Positions 41,439 to 53,220 of a DNA stretch of 64,000 bases are shown here, piece by piece. The translations under genes were made by a program, and so were the position numbers. The notes below the pieces were generated by a model. It saw only the letters and a program-made list of their open reading frames with translations. It was not told the origin of the DNA and ran no database searches. Every line of letters starts with the position of its first letter. The stretch's first letter is position 1. The stretch covers positions 128,266,998-128,330,997 of the forward strand of contig CM061240.1 in assembly GCA_030848705.1 (NCBI GenBank), given 5' to 3'. This DNA is from Heracleum sosnowskyi. Lineage: Eukaryota; Streptophyta; Magnoliopsida; Apiales; Apiaceae.

Positions 41439-43254
41439 TGTAGACAATATTGGGGGTACGCGTTATGCATGCAAAAACAAGGAAGAATTGAAGAAAATGA
41501 TAAAAACAGATCGAAGACCCATTTTGTATTGCCAGTGGTTTGAAAATCGAACAAGCTGGAAATCGCATAGAAAAAAGTTGGTGTCTCATTACTTTCTTCT
41601 ACTCTTCCTGACATAAATTCAATTTCAGCCCACAAAAACTTGCACCCAAACAGTCAATCTTAAGCCCATTTAAGCTCGTTATCTCACTTCCCAAACACCC
41701 ACTATATGTGGTAAAAGTGAGGCCCATTTAAGGAATGAAATGTACTGAAGATTAAATGGGTTATAAGAACTTAATCTCAAATTTACAAGAATAACAAAGA
41801 AAAAATGCATGACACGTTTGAAATCATCGAATTTCATATTCCAAAATTTAAAAATACAAATGTCATTTATATTTCATGTAAAACTTCTTTCCTTCCATGC
41901 ACGACAAACTTTAACGAGTTATTCTTATAAATATCAAATAAATTCAGTACTTTAACCCTGCTGTTTAGGTATATATGTTTCTAAATTATTTGCAATTTAT
42001 ATCAAACTAAATATTTGGGATATAAGTGTGAACTAAATACGATTCGATTTTACATGTTGAGAAGTTGTCGTTTTGGTATTTGTTACGGAAAGCTATGCTC
42101 AAAGTTTACAACTGGAGATAGCTATATAAATAAAAAGGTTGACAACTCACTATCAACGTCCGAAATCGTTACAAATATTATTTCAAATTACAAAATGCTT
42201 ATTTAATGTTTTAGAAGTTATAAACATCATATAGTACATCTTTACTCTGGATATATGGACTTAGATAAACTAAACGGTGTCAAGATGACACAAGTCACCC
42301 AAGACGGTATTTAGTTGTACATTTTTACACTAACGAGTGATTTATAAGAGGAACTTTTACTAAAACAATGGGTAAATTTGGTTTTAAAAAAATCAATCAA
42401 ATTAAGCTAAAATTTGATCGATTTTTCTTAGTTCATTTACAAAGAAGTTAAAAATAGTTAACGCCGTCGGATTTAAGACAAGTTTCGATCAACTTTGATC
42501 GGATTTAAGATAAATTCTGATCAACTTTTATTGAATTTAGGAGTTAGTATCAAATTCGATCATGTTTAGTCGAATTTAACCGTAATAAAAAATAAACATT
42601 AAAATTTACCCAAAATTTCTTGTAATGTTCCTCTTTCATTTAATTTTCCTTTGTAATTCCCGAAGTATGATAATTTCTATGTGTTCTTAGCTGATTTTTT
42701 TTAATTGAAATTAGGAGGAATGTTAGAGGGTTACCGGATGAGGCATTAAGTTTAAAATTTTAAAGTGTTACCAAAAGAGACAATAATATATAATACGGGT
42801 ATAGAGTGCTAAACATGTGATGTCGAAAATAAAAATTGCAATTCATGCATGATTTTAACATAAAATGTAAATACGTATATGATGACAGTTGTTATCTTTA
42901 TTCCTTTTCCAGTACAATTCCATCATTCTCTCGTTTTATGTTACAATAAAGTTGGAATGAATCATGATTATAAAATGTAAATATATCAAGTCTAAATCAT
43001 AGTGTTTTGTGCTATCTATTATTTCCTTAGTTATTTATATTAAAGCAAAACAGATTATGAGATAATAGAGTAAACTAATTATCACTGCCTTTCAAGAAAT
43101 TACATCGTTCTTCCACCACAGTTACGAAGCAGTCTTAGGCTCTTAGGTTTTGGAGGTCCTCGGTTGAATTGAGGTTACTCTTTGAATTTTTGATAAATTT
43201 TTGTATAACATTAAAATTAATAATATAAATAAGTCAATATTTGAATTATCTAAT
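41439..43254. other. no gene; dispersed repeats
   Basis: 41745-41930 matches 25075-25275. 42780-43095 matches 19080-19345 and 46570-46765 and ends GATAATAGAGTAAACTAATT. 42400-42580 has several GATCGATTT / TTTGATCGGATTTA repeats. ORFs here are short and unconvincing. Confidence 0.5.
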
Positions 43255-44008
43255 TGTTGTTGGAGGAATTTCGTAACAACTCGAATCGGAGGTTTGCTGG
43301 AATAACGAATTATGAAAATATGGAGATTTGGAATTTTTGGATATTTGGGGGCTGAGCTCGTATGATAACTCCTCAGAAATTGAATAGAGAATGGGTTCTT
43401 TCTCTTCCTCTTTCCCGAGTGTCAATTGTCGTGTACCACTGTACCACTGTACCACTGTACCATACAAGGTGTCTACGTACCCATTTATATAGGGATCAAG
43501 TCTCACGTAGTTTTTGGAAAACAAGTCATTGGATAAGTTCATTCAGTCCACTCCCATAAGATAGTCAAGATTTATGTTCCCATAAACAGCTCAAGGATTA
43601 TCAATCCACCTCAAGTTCCCATAAATAGTCCAAGGATTATCAATCCTTTTCAAGTTCCCATAAATAGTTCAAGGATTATCAATCCTCTTCAAGTTCCCAT
43701 AAATAGTTCAAGGATTATCAATCCGTCTCACGTTCCCATAAATAGTTCAAGGATTATCAATTCTCTTCAAGTTCCCATAAATAGTCCGGTCTTCACACGT
43801 TTTCCTACAATCTCGCGGCATCTCCGCATTTCTTTCCATGATTTGAAAAATATCGTTTGAAGATATTTTTCGTTATTCGTCGATTGAGATTGATTCTTTA
43901 CTCGTTTCAGGGAGAGGATATTACTTAGTGATAAAGCAATTAATTATTAATCTGAATTAATAATTATTAAACAGAGAAATTTGGACTATGCCAAAATATG
44001 GCATAACA
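43255..44008 (-). repeat. 3' LTR of the non-coding element
   Basis: Starts TGTTGTTGGAGG and ends GGCATAACA on the plus strand. Contains GTACCACT repeats (about 43431-43462) and six 39-bp units around TTCCCATAAATAGT and CAAGGATTATCAATCC (about 43576-43795). Confidence 0.9.
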
Positions 44009-45357
44009 ACAAGCCCCCAGTTCTTCAGTGTAGCTTGCTGCAGTGGAGAACTAACAATCTTCGAGCTTCCAAATTTCTTTGATCGCTGAAACAGCTGAAA
44101 ATAGAAGGTCATTAAATCAAATAGAGCACTAGGTGCCCATAAATCGTACGATGATACTAGTAGACCATGCGATGACCAAAATAGGATATATATTTTTGCC
44201 AAGGTTTCAAAAGTGCGAGTATAAGTAATATCATTTTGAAATCCGTTGCGGTCTCATTGTCAAGTTAGGACCTTGGCGTTCTGTATATAGCCCGAATTGG
44301 CGTACACGCTTTTCAAAAGTCATTGTCCACATAAGGATTTGTATTCGTTCATCTGCGAGCCCCCGAGCTGAGACTTTAATAAGATACCCAATTTCAAATG
44401 TCAGGCTTTCAGCCCATATCACGTCCGGTGCCACACGTTTTCCTACAATCTCGCGGCATCTCCGCATTTCTTCCCGTGATTGTAGGAATGTCTTGTGCCA
44501 ACCATATCACGTCCGCTACCACACGTTTTCCTGCAATCTCGCGGCATCTCCGCATTTCTTCCCATGATTGTAGAAATGTCTTGTGCCAACCATATTACGT
44601 CCATCTACCAATGGGCCTTCAATAATGTAATTTTATTTATGGACTCTCCTCTGAGAGTAGGGTCTTCAATATTAATCCTCCTTGGAAAAGAGAGCTTTCG
44701 AAAACATTGCCCTTGTCAGATAAGGACCTTCCACACCTATTTTTGTCCATGCACGAGCTAGTGAAGTAATCAAATCATGCACTATGAATATTGCATCACA
44801 ATTCTTTAACATCTCCATGATTCAGATTCTGCTCAGATCTGTTGTTTACCTTTTTGACCCTGTAAACGATATTTTCTTGGAAAACACAAAAAATGAAAGT
44901 TGTAGGAAACGAAAAGAGCTTTCCGATGATATATGGTTCGTCAGAAACGGACTTATAATGAATCGGGAATCAAATAAAACGTCTGTTGATTAAATTCTCA
45001 ATACTGAAAAACGGGATCTGATTATGTTTTGTGATTTCGAAAATACATCGAAACATAATCTCAGAAAACACCGAGAACGAAAATTCTAGGAAATCGCAAA
45101 AGCTTTCCGGATTATAAAATATCATCAAAATCTGACATGTATTAAATTTACTACGAATTTTATTAGATAACTTATGTATATAGACAAAAGCATAAAAAAA
45201 CTTATCTTAATTTCGAAAAGAATCATGAATCACCGCCTCCATCGTTCTGCTCCTCCATTAAAGCCGCTCCAGATCTATAATAACCCCCTTGCGTATGATG
45301 TAGATGATTTGATTGTCCTCCACAATCAAAAAATAATCCCCTCCTTCTAGCGCCAAT
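44009..45357 (-). other. interior of the non-coding element
   Basis: No coding frame. Two ~105-bp tandem copies at about 44412-44605 (ACACGTTTTCCTRCAATCTC, CGGCATCTCCGCATTTCTTC), a part of which is also in the LTRs (43796-43850). PPT and PBS lie at the two ends. Confidence 0.8.
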
Positions 45358-46100
45358 TGTTGTTGGAGGAATTTCGTAACAACTCGAATCGGAGGTTTGC
45401 TGGAATAACGAATTATGAAAATATGGGGATTTGGAATTTTTGGATGTTTGGGGGCTGAGCTCGTATGATAACTCCTCATAAATTGAATAGAGAATGGGTT
45501 CTTTCTCTTCCTCTTTTCCGAGTGTCAATTGTCGTGTACCACTGTACCACTGTACCATACAAGGTGCCTACGTACCCATTTATACAGGGATCAAGCCTCA
45601 CGTAGTTCTTGGAAAACAAGTCATTGGATAAGTTCTTTTAGTCCACTCCCATAAGATAGTCAGGATTTATGTTCCCATAAACAGCTCAAGGATTATCAAT
45701 CCACCTCAAGTTCCCATAAATAGTCCAAGGATTATCAATCCTTTTCAAGTTCCCATAAATAGTTCAAGGATTATCAATCCTCTTCAAGTTCCCATAAATA
45801 GTTCAAGGATTATCAATCCGTCTCACGTTCCCATAAATAGTTCAAGGATTATCAATTCTCTTCAAGTTCCCATAAATAGTCCGGTCTTCACACGTTTTCC
45901 TATAATCTCGCGGCATCTCCACATTTCTTTCCATGATTTGAAGAATATCGTTTGAAGATATTTTCCGTTATTCGTCGATTGAGATTGATTCTTTCCTCGT
46001 TTCAGGGAGAGGATATTACTTAGTGATAAAACAATTAATTATTAATCTGAATTAATAATTATTAAACAAAGAAATTTGGACTATGCCAAAATATGGCATA
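45358..46100 (-). repeat. 5' LTR of the non-coding element
   Basis: Closely matches 43255-44005 with one fewer GTACCACT unit and scattered substitutions; the same six 39-bp units at about 45668-45885. Ends GGCATA directly at the TSD CTAAT. Confidence 0.9.
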
Positions 46101-46105
46101 CTAAT

Positions 46106-46783
46106 AAAACACATAAATATTAGAATTAACTTTATTTCACAAACTTACTTATGTTGAATTTTATAAATTGAATGGTAGCATTTACTATGAATGTATGTAT
46201 TATATGCTTTAAGACAAATAAAAAGTGAAGTGAGGCTAATTTTATAATGGGTTTTGTGTGAAGAAATAAAAATGGTTTTTCAATTTTATATGAAAAAAAT
46301 ATCAGGTTCCAAGCCCATATTTTGTGAAGCGGGTTCTTATGAATGCGTTGTCTAGATATGATTGGATGGAGTAACTGTATGTTCGTTATTGTCTGTTGGG
46401 TATGAACCAAACATCGGTTCTTACTCAAATGCACGTACAGTTTCTTACGGATCAATGGAGATGGAGTACGTAATTTTCTATCTGGTCTTTTCTTTTCAAT
46501 GCACCGTTCAACGGCGCCCCATGGTTATAATGGTGCCTGCACCTGCACGTTACAGACTTCGACCTCTACACTGTCATACAGAAAGAGTTAGAGGTCTGTC
46601 ATATACGATGATCGTGTTCATCTATTTTTCGACTGCAACTCCCATCATTCTCTCATTTTATGTTACAATAATGTTGGAACGAATTATACTAATAAAATGC
46701 AAATAAAATCAAATTTTGATGGTAACAAAACCGGAATTTGAGATAATAGAGTAAACTAATTATTATGACGTTGTAAGAAGTTT
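46106..46783. other. no gene; dispersed repeats
   Basis: 46110-46200 matches 24530-24620; 46335-46560 is related to 55320-55450 (GAATGCGTTGTCTAG...); 46570-46765 belongs to the repeat ending GATAATAGAGTAAACTAATT. The copia element inserted just after it. Confidence 0.5.
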
Positions 46784-47053
46784 TGTTAAGCTACAGAATG
46801 ACAGCAAGGATCCAGCTAGCAAACTAACAGAATGACAGCAGGGATCCAGCTCATCATAACAAACTCTCAATCTGTTACATCTTGTATTTATTTTGTATAT
46901 AAGCAAGACAGTTAGGATAATATAGTATGTAAGTTTTTGTATAGTTTTCTCTCTGTATAGTTTTCGATCTTTCAGTCTTGTATAAGCTTGAGTTCATCAA
47001 TGGAAGGCGAAGCTTGTTCATTCATATACATCGTTCAATTCAAACTAATAACA
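46784..47053 (+). repeat. 5' LTR of the copia element
   Basis: TGTTAAGC...AATAACA, 270 bp. TATATAAG at 46896-46903 is the likely TATA box. It contains a tandem ACAGAATGACAGCA(A/G)GGATC at 46793-46848. Confidence 0.97.
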
Positions 47054-47065
47054 TGGTATCAGAGC
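47054..47065 (+). other. primer-binding site (initiator tRNA-Met)
   Basis: TGGTATCAGAGC directly after the LTR, the usual copia PBS. Confidence 0.95.
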
Positions 47066-47434
47066 TAGTCATCGTTAATTCATCATTTTCAAGAGTAAGA
47101 TCATTCTTTTTCTCATTTCTGTTGCTTATTCGCCATTGATGTTGATGATCCATACTGTTATCTTCATGAGTAGCGTTTTGAATCTGTTCAAAATCGTCTT
47201 AAACACTTTTCTAAATCGTCCTAAATCTGTTCATTTTTTTGTGATGATGATGTTTTCTTTTCTATCAATGATTGTTGCAAAATTTTGTTGAATCGATTTG
47301 TTTCTTCTCTTCAAGCTGTTGTCTTCGATAATCTGTTTTTTTTGTCTTCGATAAATCTCAGTTTCTTGATCTTTCTTGTTACCTCGATTTCTCTTCGAAT
47401 TGATTTGTTAATACTCAAATCTAAGTCTCAAATC

Positions 47435-48100
47435 ATGGAGTTAACTCAGGATCCATCTAGTGTCTATTTTTTACATCCTTCAGATAATACTGGTATGAAA
47501 TTGGTTACCACATCTTTTAATGGGACAAGTTATGGAAACTGGAAAAGGTCTATGGTTATTGGTCTCACAGCTAAGAACAAAATGGCGTTTATTGATGGTT
47601 CGCTTCCTAAACCAGAAATTGCTGATCCTGCCTATAAGTCTTGGTCTCGTTGTAATAGTATGATAACTGGTTGGATAATCACTGCTTTGGAACCTCAAAT
47701 TGCTGCAAGTATTCTTTATGTGGACACAGCCAGAGAGATTTGGCTTGATCTAGAGGAACGTTTTGGCCAGGCTTCTTCTGCTCAGTTATATGCCTTAGAA
47801 CAGGAAGTGTTGCAAATCTCTCAGGACACTGCTCTCATTTCAGACTATTATACTCAGTTGAAGAAGCTTTGGGATGAAATTGATAATTTGAAACCATTGC
47901 CTACATGTGAATGTACTAATTGCACTTGTACTTTATCTCAGAAAGTTCTCAAGTTACAGCAGGATCAGAGATTGATGCTTTTTCTCATGAAGATGTCGAA
48001 TGATTTTGCTAATGTTCGTTCTCATATCCTAATGATGGATACTCTTCCCAGTTTACCACAAGTTTACAGAATGTTGCTTCAAGAACAGCGACACAAATAA
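47435..48100 (+). CDS. copia gag
   Basis: ATG at 47435 (MELTQDPSSVYFLHPSDN). It holds the copia gag N-terminal motif FLHPSDN, then SYGNWKRSMVIGL, WLDLEERFGQ and the QLKKLWDEIDNL block of the UBN2-type gag. The frame stops at a TAA (48098-48100), but the same frame is open again at once and continues as pol from 48101. Most plant copia elements have one gag-pol ORF, so this is probably a single nonsense change; as it stands, only gag would be made. The upstream open stretch from 47285 lacks an ATG. Confidence 0.88.
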   Translation: MELTQDPSSVYFLHPSDNTGMKLVTTSFNGTSYGNWKRSMVIGLTAKNKMAFIDGSLPKPEIADPAYKSWSRCNSMITGWIITALEPQIAASILYVDTAREIWLDLEERFGQASSAQLYALEQEVLQISQDTALISDYYTQLKKLWDEIDNLKPLPTCECTNCTCTLSQKVLKLQQDQRLMLFLMKMSNDFANVRSHILMMDTLPSLPQVYRMLLQEQRHK

Positions 48101-51100
48101 ATCTCTAAAGTATCAAACTCGCATGAATCTATTGCTTTTGCCATGGACAGGAAACAAAACAACTTCAAATCAGGTTTTCAGAACTTCAACAGGAATGCTA
48201 CCAATCGTGCTTATTTGAATAATTCCAAGCCTACAGGTAGTTTTCAATCAAGGAAGGTCTATTTCCGCGATCACTGTAAAATTTCAGGACATAGCAAAGA
48301 ACGATGCTTCAAATTGAATGGTTACCCACCAGGTTTTGTGCCTAATTCCCAAAGGAAGTTTGCAGCTTATGCTACTAATGAATCTGCTGATGATTCTCAG
48401 TCTCACACTGTCAAAGAATCTTCTTCTGACATTGGCGTTAGTACTCAGCATTCTCCAACAATTTTAGTGGATCAATACAATCAGCTCATGAGTCTTTTAT
48501 CTCAGACAAACACAGCTGAACAAGATTCTTCTTATTCTGGCAATGCATTGTTAGCAGGTACATTTTGCTTGCTTACCTCTAGTCATGTCAATAATTGGAT
48601 CATTGATAGCGGCGCATCTGATCATATGTGTTCTTCATTAAAATTGTTTCATACTGTGAAAGAAGTATCCGAAGACAGTTTTATTACGATTCCTGACGAC
48701 ATTAAAATCAAAGTGACACACATTGGTGATATCCATCTTAACAATCTTATCACTCTCACGGATGTTCTTTATGCTCCCTCTTTCAAATTTAATTTGATAT
48801 ATGTTCCCAAACTTGTTCATAATTCAGCTCATACAGTGTTTTTCACTTCTGATTCTTGTCTAATTCAGGAGCGTTCAATGAGTCATCCCAAACTTCTTGG
48901 TAAACTTTGTCAAGGGCTTTATTTTGTTGATGACAGTCTTTTTCCTTCTCCAGTTGTTCCCTCTCCTTCTCCAGTGATGAATAAGGCATTTTTGCCACCT
49001 GTGTCTCATAGTTCCATGGCTAGTGCCTTTGTTAGTTCCAAATTAGATGAAGCAAAATTGTTACATCTTAGAATGGGTCATATACCCTATTATAGACTCA
49101 ATGCAATTGATGAGCATATTGATCCTAAAATTCTGCGTGATTCCATTTGTACTGTTTGTCCAGCTGCTAGGCAGCATAGATTGTCCTTTGTCTCAAGCGA
49201 AATAAAGACTACTCAAATTTTTGAATTACTTCATATTGATGTTTGGGGACCCTACAATACTTTGACACACAATGGTTGTCAATACTTTCTTACTATTGTT
49301 GACGATTATAGTAGGGCTACTTGGGTGCACCTTATGAAATCTAAACTAGATTCTGTTCATATTATTCAAAATTTCATTGTTTTCGTTAAGAACCAATTCA
49401 ATTCATGTGTCAATATCATTCGTATAGACAATGCTTTAGAGCTTTGTCAAGGTCGAATTTTATCCTTATACCAGACATTCGGAATACTTCACCAAACAAG
49501 TTGTCCAGGCACACCCCAACAAAATGGGGTGGTCGAACGAAAACATAAACACCTCATGGAGACAGCTCGAGCTCTCTTTCTTCATTCTAATGTTCCTAAA
49601 AAATACTGGGGTGATTGTGTCAAAAGTGCTGCTTTTCTGATCAATCGAATGCCAGTAAAACAGTTTGGCAATGTTACACCGTATGAAAAACTCTTTGGTC
49701 TGAAACCAGATTATTCTTATCTCCGAGTTTTTGGTTGTCTTTGTTTCGTATCTACTTCTAAACAATATCGTACAAAATTTGAACCACGAGCTCATCCATG
49801 TGTCTTCCTAGGGTATCCAGCAGCTACCAAAGGTTACAAAGTTCTAAATCTGGTTACTTATAAAATATCAATTTCCAGGGATGTTAAGTTCTATGAAAAG
49901 AATTTTCCCTTTCATATGCATACTTTGCCCACTATACCTATTAAGCAATTTTTCCTTCCCACTCATACAGATTTTAATCAATTTAGACATTTTGATTTTC
50001 CTGATGTTTTTCTTCAGTCTTCTACTGATTCTTCACAAACTGATACATCATTTTCTCAGTCATCTACGGGATCTTCTCACACTAATACTTCACCTGTTCT
50101 TACAAATACTACTTCACTTCCTGTTATTAGGAAATCTACTCGCATTACTACTAAACCTTGTCATTTACAAGATTACATATGTAATTTTGTTTCGTTTGAA
50201 TCACTCCCACTGTCTCACAAGGCTTTATTAATTCACTCTTCTTCCATCAAAGAACCCACATCTTATGCACAAGCCTCACTCGACCCTAATTGGGTACATG
50301 CTATGCACCTTGAACTTCAAGCTTTAGAGCATAATAATACTTGGGATGTAGTTGATTTGCCACCTGGAAAAAAACCTATTGGCTGTAAATGGGTGTTTAA
50401 GACAAAGTTAAAGGCTGATGGTTCTATTGAACGGTTTAAAGCCAGGTTGGTCGCCAAGGGGTTCAACCAGAAATATGGTATCGACTATCAAGAAACGTTC
50501 TCTCCTGTTGTCAAAATTGCAACAGTTCGTAGTATCCTTTCCTTGACAGCTAGTAAAAATTGGAAGGTGTTTCAACTTGATGTCAATAATGCGTTCCTTC
50601 ACGGGGAATTACATGAAGAAGTCTATATGTGCATGCCAGAAGGTATTCCTAATCCAGAAAATAAAGTTTGTCGACTTAAGAAGTCTATCTATGGGTTAAA
50701 ACAGGCAAGTAGGGAGTGGTTTGCCAAAATCCTTCATGAACTGAAGTGCCAAGGGTATGTTCAATCCAAGAATGATTATTCGTTGTTCACCAAAAGAACA
50801 GGTACTGACATTACTATTGCAGCAGTATACGTTGATGATATCATTATCACAGGGACTGATTTGAATGCTATTACAGCATTTAAAGATCATTTACATAAGT
50901 GTTTTGGGATTAAAGATCTTGGTTACTTGCATTTTTTCTTGGGCTTTGAGGTCGGGTACACTGATTCTGGTATAGCACTTACTCAAGCAAAGTTCACTAG
51001 AGAACTTCTTACTGAATCTGGCATCACAAAGTTCAAGTCAGTAGCTACGCCATTGCCTCTCAATCTGAAACTATCTGCAGACACTGGTGATTTTTATCAT

Positions 51101-51841
51101 GACCCTGGTTTATATCGATCACTTGTTGGCAAGCTCAATTTCTTGACAAATACTCGACCAGATTTGTCTTATTCAGTTCAGACACTTAGCCAGTTCATGC
51201 ATTCTCCACGAACACATCATTTCGATGCTTTAGAGCATGTATTACACTATGTGGCTCATACTGCAGGCCAGGGTATTATTCTTAAAGGTACAGATGCATT
51301 AACTCTCAGGGCATATTCTGATTCTGATTGGGCAGCCTGCCCTAATACTAGACGATCCGTGTCTGGGTATTTACTGTTACTTGGTTCTTCACCTATCAGT
51401 TGGAAATCAAAGAAACAAACAACAGTTTCTAAATCTTCTTCTGAAGCTGAGTATCGGGCTATGGCTGCAGCAGCTTCTGAAGTTGCTTGGTTGGTTCGGT
51501 TACTTGGTGACATTGGTATCACAAATTTACAGCCCATTACTTTATTCTGCGATAATCAATCAGCCATGCATATTGCCCGTAATCCTGTCTTCCATGAACG
51601 GACCAAGCACATTGACATTGATTGTCATTTCACAAGGGATAAAATTCTTGAGGGACTCATTCAATTATCTTATCTACCTACTGATTCTCAGCTAGCTGAC
51701 TTATTCACCAAGATCCTTCCTTCTCCTCAATTTAATACGCTCAAATCCAGGCTTGGAATGGAGTTGTCCATCCCTAGCTTGAGGGGGGCTGTTAAGCTAC
51801 AGAATGACAGCAAGGATCCAGCTAGCAAACTAACAGAATGA
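48101..51841 (+). pseudogene. copia pol: zinc knuckle, protease, integrase, RT, RNase H
   Basis: In frame with gag; first ATG at 48143. From that ATG: knuckle HCKISGHSKERC (about 43-55; the usual first Cys is Arg), protease WIIDSGASDHM (151-161), GAG-pre-integrase (LLHLRMGH), integrase HHCC and core (HIDVWGPY near 365, RIDNALEL, QQNGVVERKH with Glu), RT (CKWVFKTKLKADG, FQLDVNNAFLHG, active site YVDDIIITG near 895), RNase H (YSDSDWAACPNTRRS near 1057, SSSEAEYRA, FCDNQSA). It ends in the 3' LTR, as usual. No frameshift. Called a pseudogene because the TAA before it cuts the polyprotein. Confidence 0.92.
51779..51789 (+). other. polypurine tract of the copia element
   Basis: TTGAGGGGGGC directly before the 3' LTR, and inside the end of the pol frame. 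Confidence 0.9.
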
Positions 51842-52059
51842 CAGCATGGATCCAGCTCATCATAACAAACTCTCAATCTGTTACATCTTGTATTTATTCT
51901 GTATATAAGCAAGACAGTTAGGATAATATAGTATGTAAGTTTTTGTATAGTTTTCTCTCTGTATAGTTTTCGATCTTTCAGTCTTGTATAAGCTTGAGTT
52001 CATCAATGGAAGGCGAAGCTTGTTCATTCATATACATCGTTCAATTCAAACTAATAACA
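51790..52059 (+). repeat. 3' LTR of the copia element
   Basis: 270 bp, differing from the 5' LTR in GACAGCA(T/G)GGATC and TTTATT(C/T)TGTATA. Confidence 0.97.
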
Positions 52060-52451
52060 AGTTTAGTAGAGGTGTTTAGTGTTTCTGAGGCCACCATCGA
52101 TAGGCTAACCTTTCCTTCTCCGGAACAAATGTTGGAACTGCCTAGTAATAAATTTTATTAAATTCCTCTTAATTTATTTTATTTAGATTTTTGTTTTATC
52201 TTTTATTAATCTTAATGAAACGAGTAAATGATATTCAAACTATCTATTAAAAATGACAAATTATTAAAATTGATTTCATTTCATATACTTATAATTTATG
52301 TTGAATTTCATGAATTAAATGATAACATTGCGAAAATATGTAAAATATAATTCTGGGGCCGATTTAAAACTGGGGCCTACTTTTGCTTTCATTCTTTTTC
52401 GAACACGGGGGTATTTCCAACAAACTCTTTATATGAGCTCTTGATTGAAAA
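52060..52451. other. no gene; old repeat flank
   Basis: 52200-52340 resembles the dispersed repeat at 24530 and 46110 (TTATGTTGAATTT). Nothing else is recognisable. Confidence 0.5.
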
Positions 52452-53219
52452 CTAGCCGATAACTCGTGCGATGCACGGATAAATTTTAATTGTTTTTATT
52501 TTATTATTTACTAGGTTAAAACTCGTGCGATGCATAGATTATTTTTAATAATTATTATTTTATTATTTATATTTTAATATTTTATTAATTGCATTTGTTA
52601 AATGATATAAGTAGGCATATTAAAATAAGTAAACTTTTTTAAATTATTAAAATAGATGTTAAAATAAATAAATAAATAAAAGTTTCCTGTTATATTTTTG
52701 GAAAATGAGAGGTTTTAGTAAGAAAAATAAAAAAAGATAACGTGTTTTAGTTGAAAAAGATAATTAACCGTTAAATTTTGGAAAATGAGCGGAATTTGTT
52801 AGAAAAAAGTAGAAAAAGTAATTTGTTTTTGATGAAAAAAGTAATTGGTTATAAATAATAACATATTTTAGTTGAAAACAGTAATTACCCGTGATATTTT
52901 TGGAAAATGAGAGGATTTTTTTTTGAAAAAATAGAAAGAGTAATGTGTTTTAGCTGAAATAGATAATTGATTTTAAATAGGTAATGTGTTTTTTTACCAC
53001 TATATATATATATGTTGCCCGTGTTAATTTTAATTTTAGAAGATGAGTTATTTTAGTTATAGAATATAAAATAGGTAACGTGGTTTAGGTGGAAAATATA
53101 ATTGGTTATAAATAAATTGATTATAGATAGACCCATGAATCAGCTCAAATACCGACCGACTGAACGACCGACCGACCGACCAAACTTTTAATATTTCTTC
53201 TTTAATAATATAGTATAGA
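52452..53219 (-). mobile_element. Helitron ends: a remnant (52452-52510) and a 709-bp element (52511-53219)
   Basis: Two 3' ends read on the minus strand as CGTGCATCGCACGAGTTATC-GGCTAG (hairpin plus CTAG, 52452) and GCATCGCACGAGTTTTAACCTAG (52511). The second has its 5' end TCTATACTATATTATTAAAG at 53219. The interior has the same GTGATATTTTTGGAAAATGA units as the Helitron at 28287. No protein. Confidence 0.7.
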
Positions 53220-53220
53220 T

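Larger units (their letters stand above)
43255..46100 (-). mobile_element. non-coding LTR retrotransposon with Tat-type PBS
   Basis: Two 745-755-bp direct repeats (43255-44008 and 45358-46100) flank a 1.35-kb interior; TSD CTAAT at 43250-43254 and 46101-46105. On the minus strand the right repeat is followed by ATTGGCGCTAGAAGGAGGGG (PBS, 45357-45338), and the left repeat is preceded by GAACTGGGGGCTTGT (PPT, about 44023-44009). The outer end of the right LTR lacks three bases (ACA on the plus strand) present in the left one. There is no gag or pol, so it must use proteins of another element. Between a TRIM and a LARD in size. Confidence 0.9.
46784..52059 (+). mobile_element. nearly intact Ty1-copia retrotransposon
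   Basis: TSD AGTTT (46779-46783 and 52060-52064), two 270-bp LTRs differing at two sites, tRNA-iMet PBS, one gag-pol frame with a single internal stop, and a PPT. 5276 bp. Short LTRs and gag type suggest an Ivana/Ale-like lineage, not certain. Confidence 0.97.

Noticed and set aside
43576..43795. CRISPR-like array of regularly spaced repeats
   Set aside because: 39-bp units are contiguous with no unique spacers, located in LTRs of a eukaryotic retrotransposon.
44398..44761. 75- and 88-residue ORFs in the non-coding LTR element
   Set aside because: They lie on a ~105-bp tandem duplication and simply repeat the same translated string.
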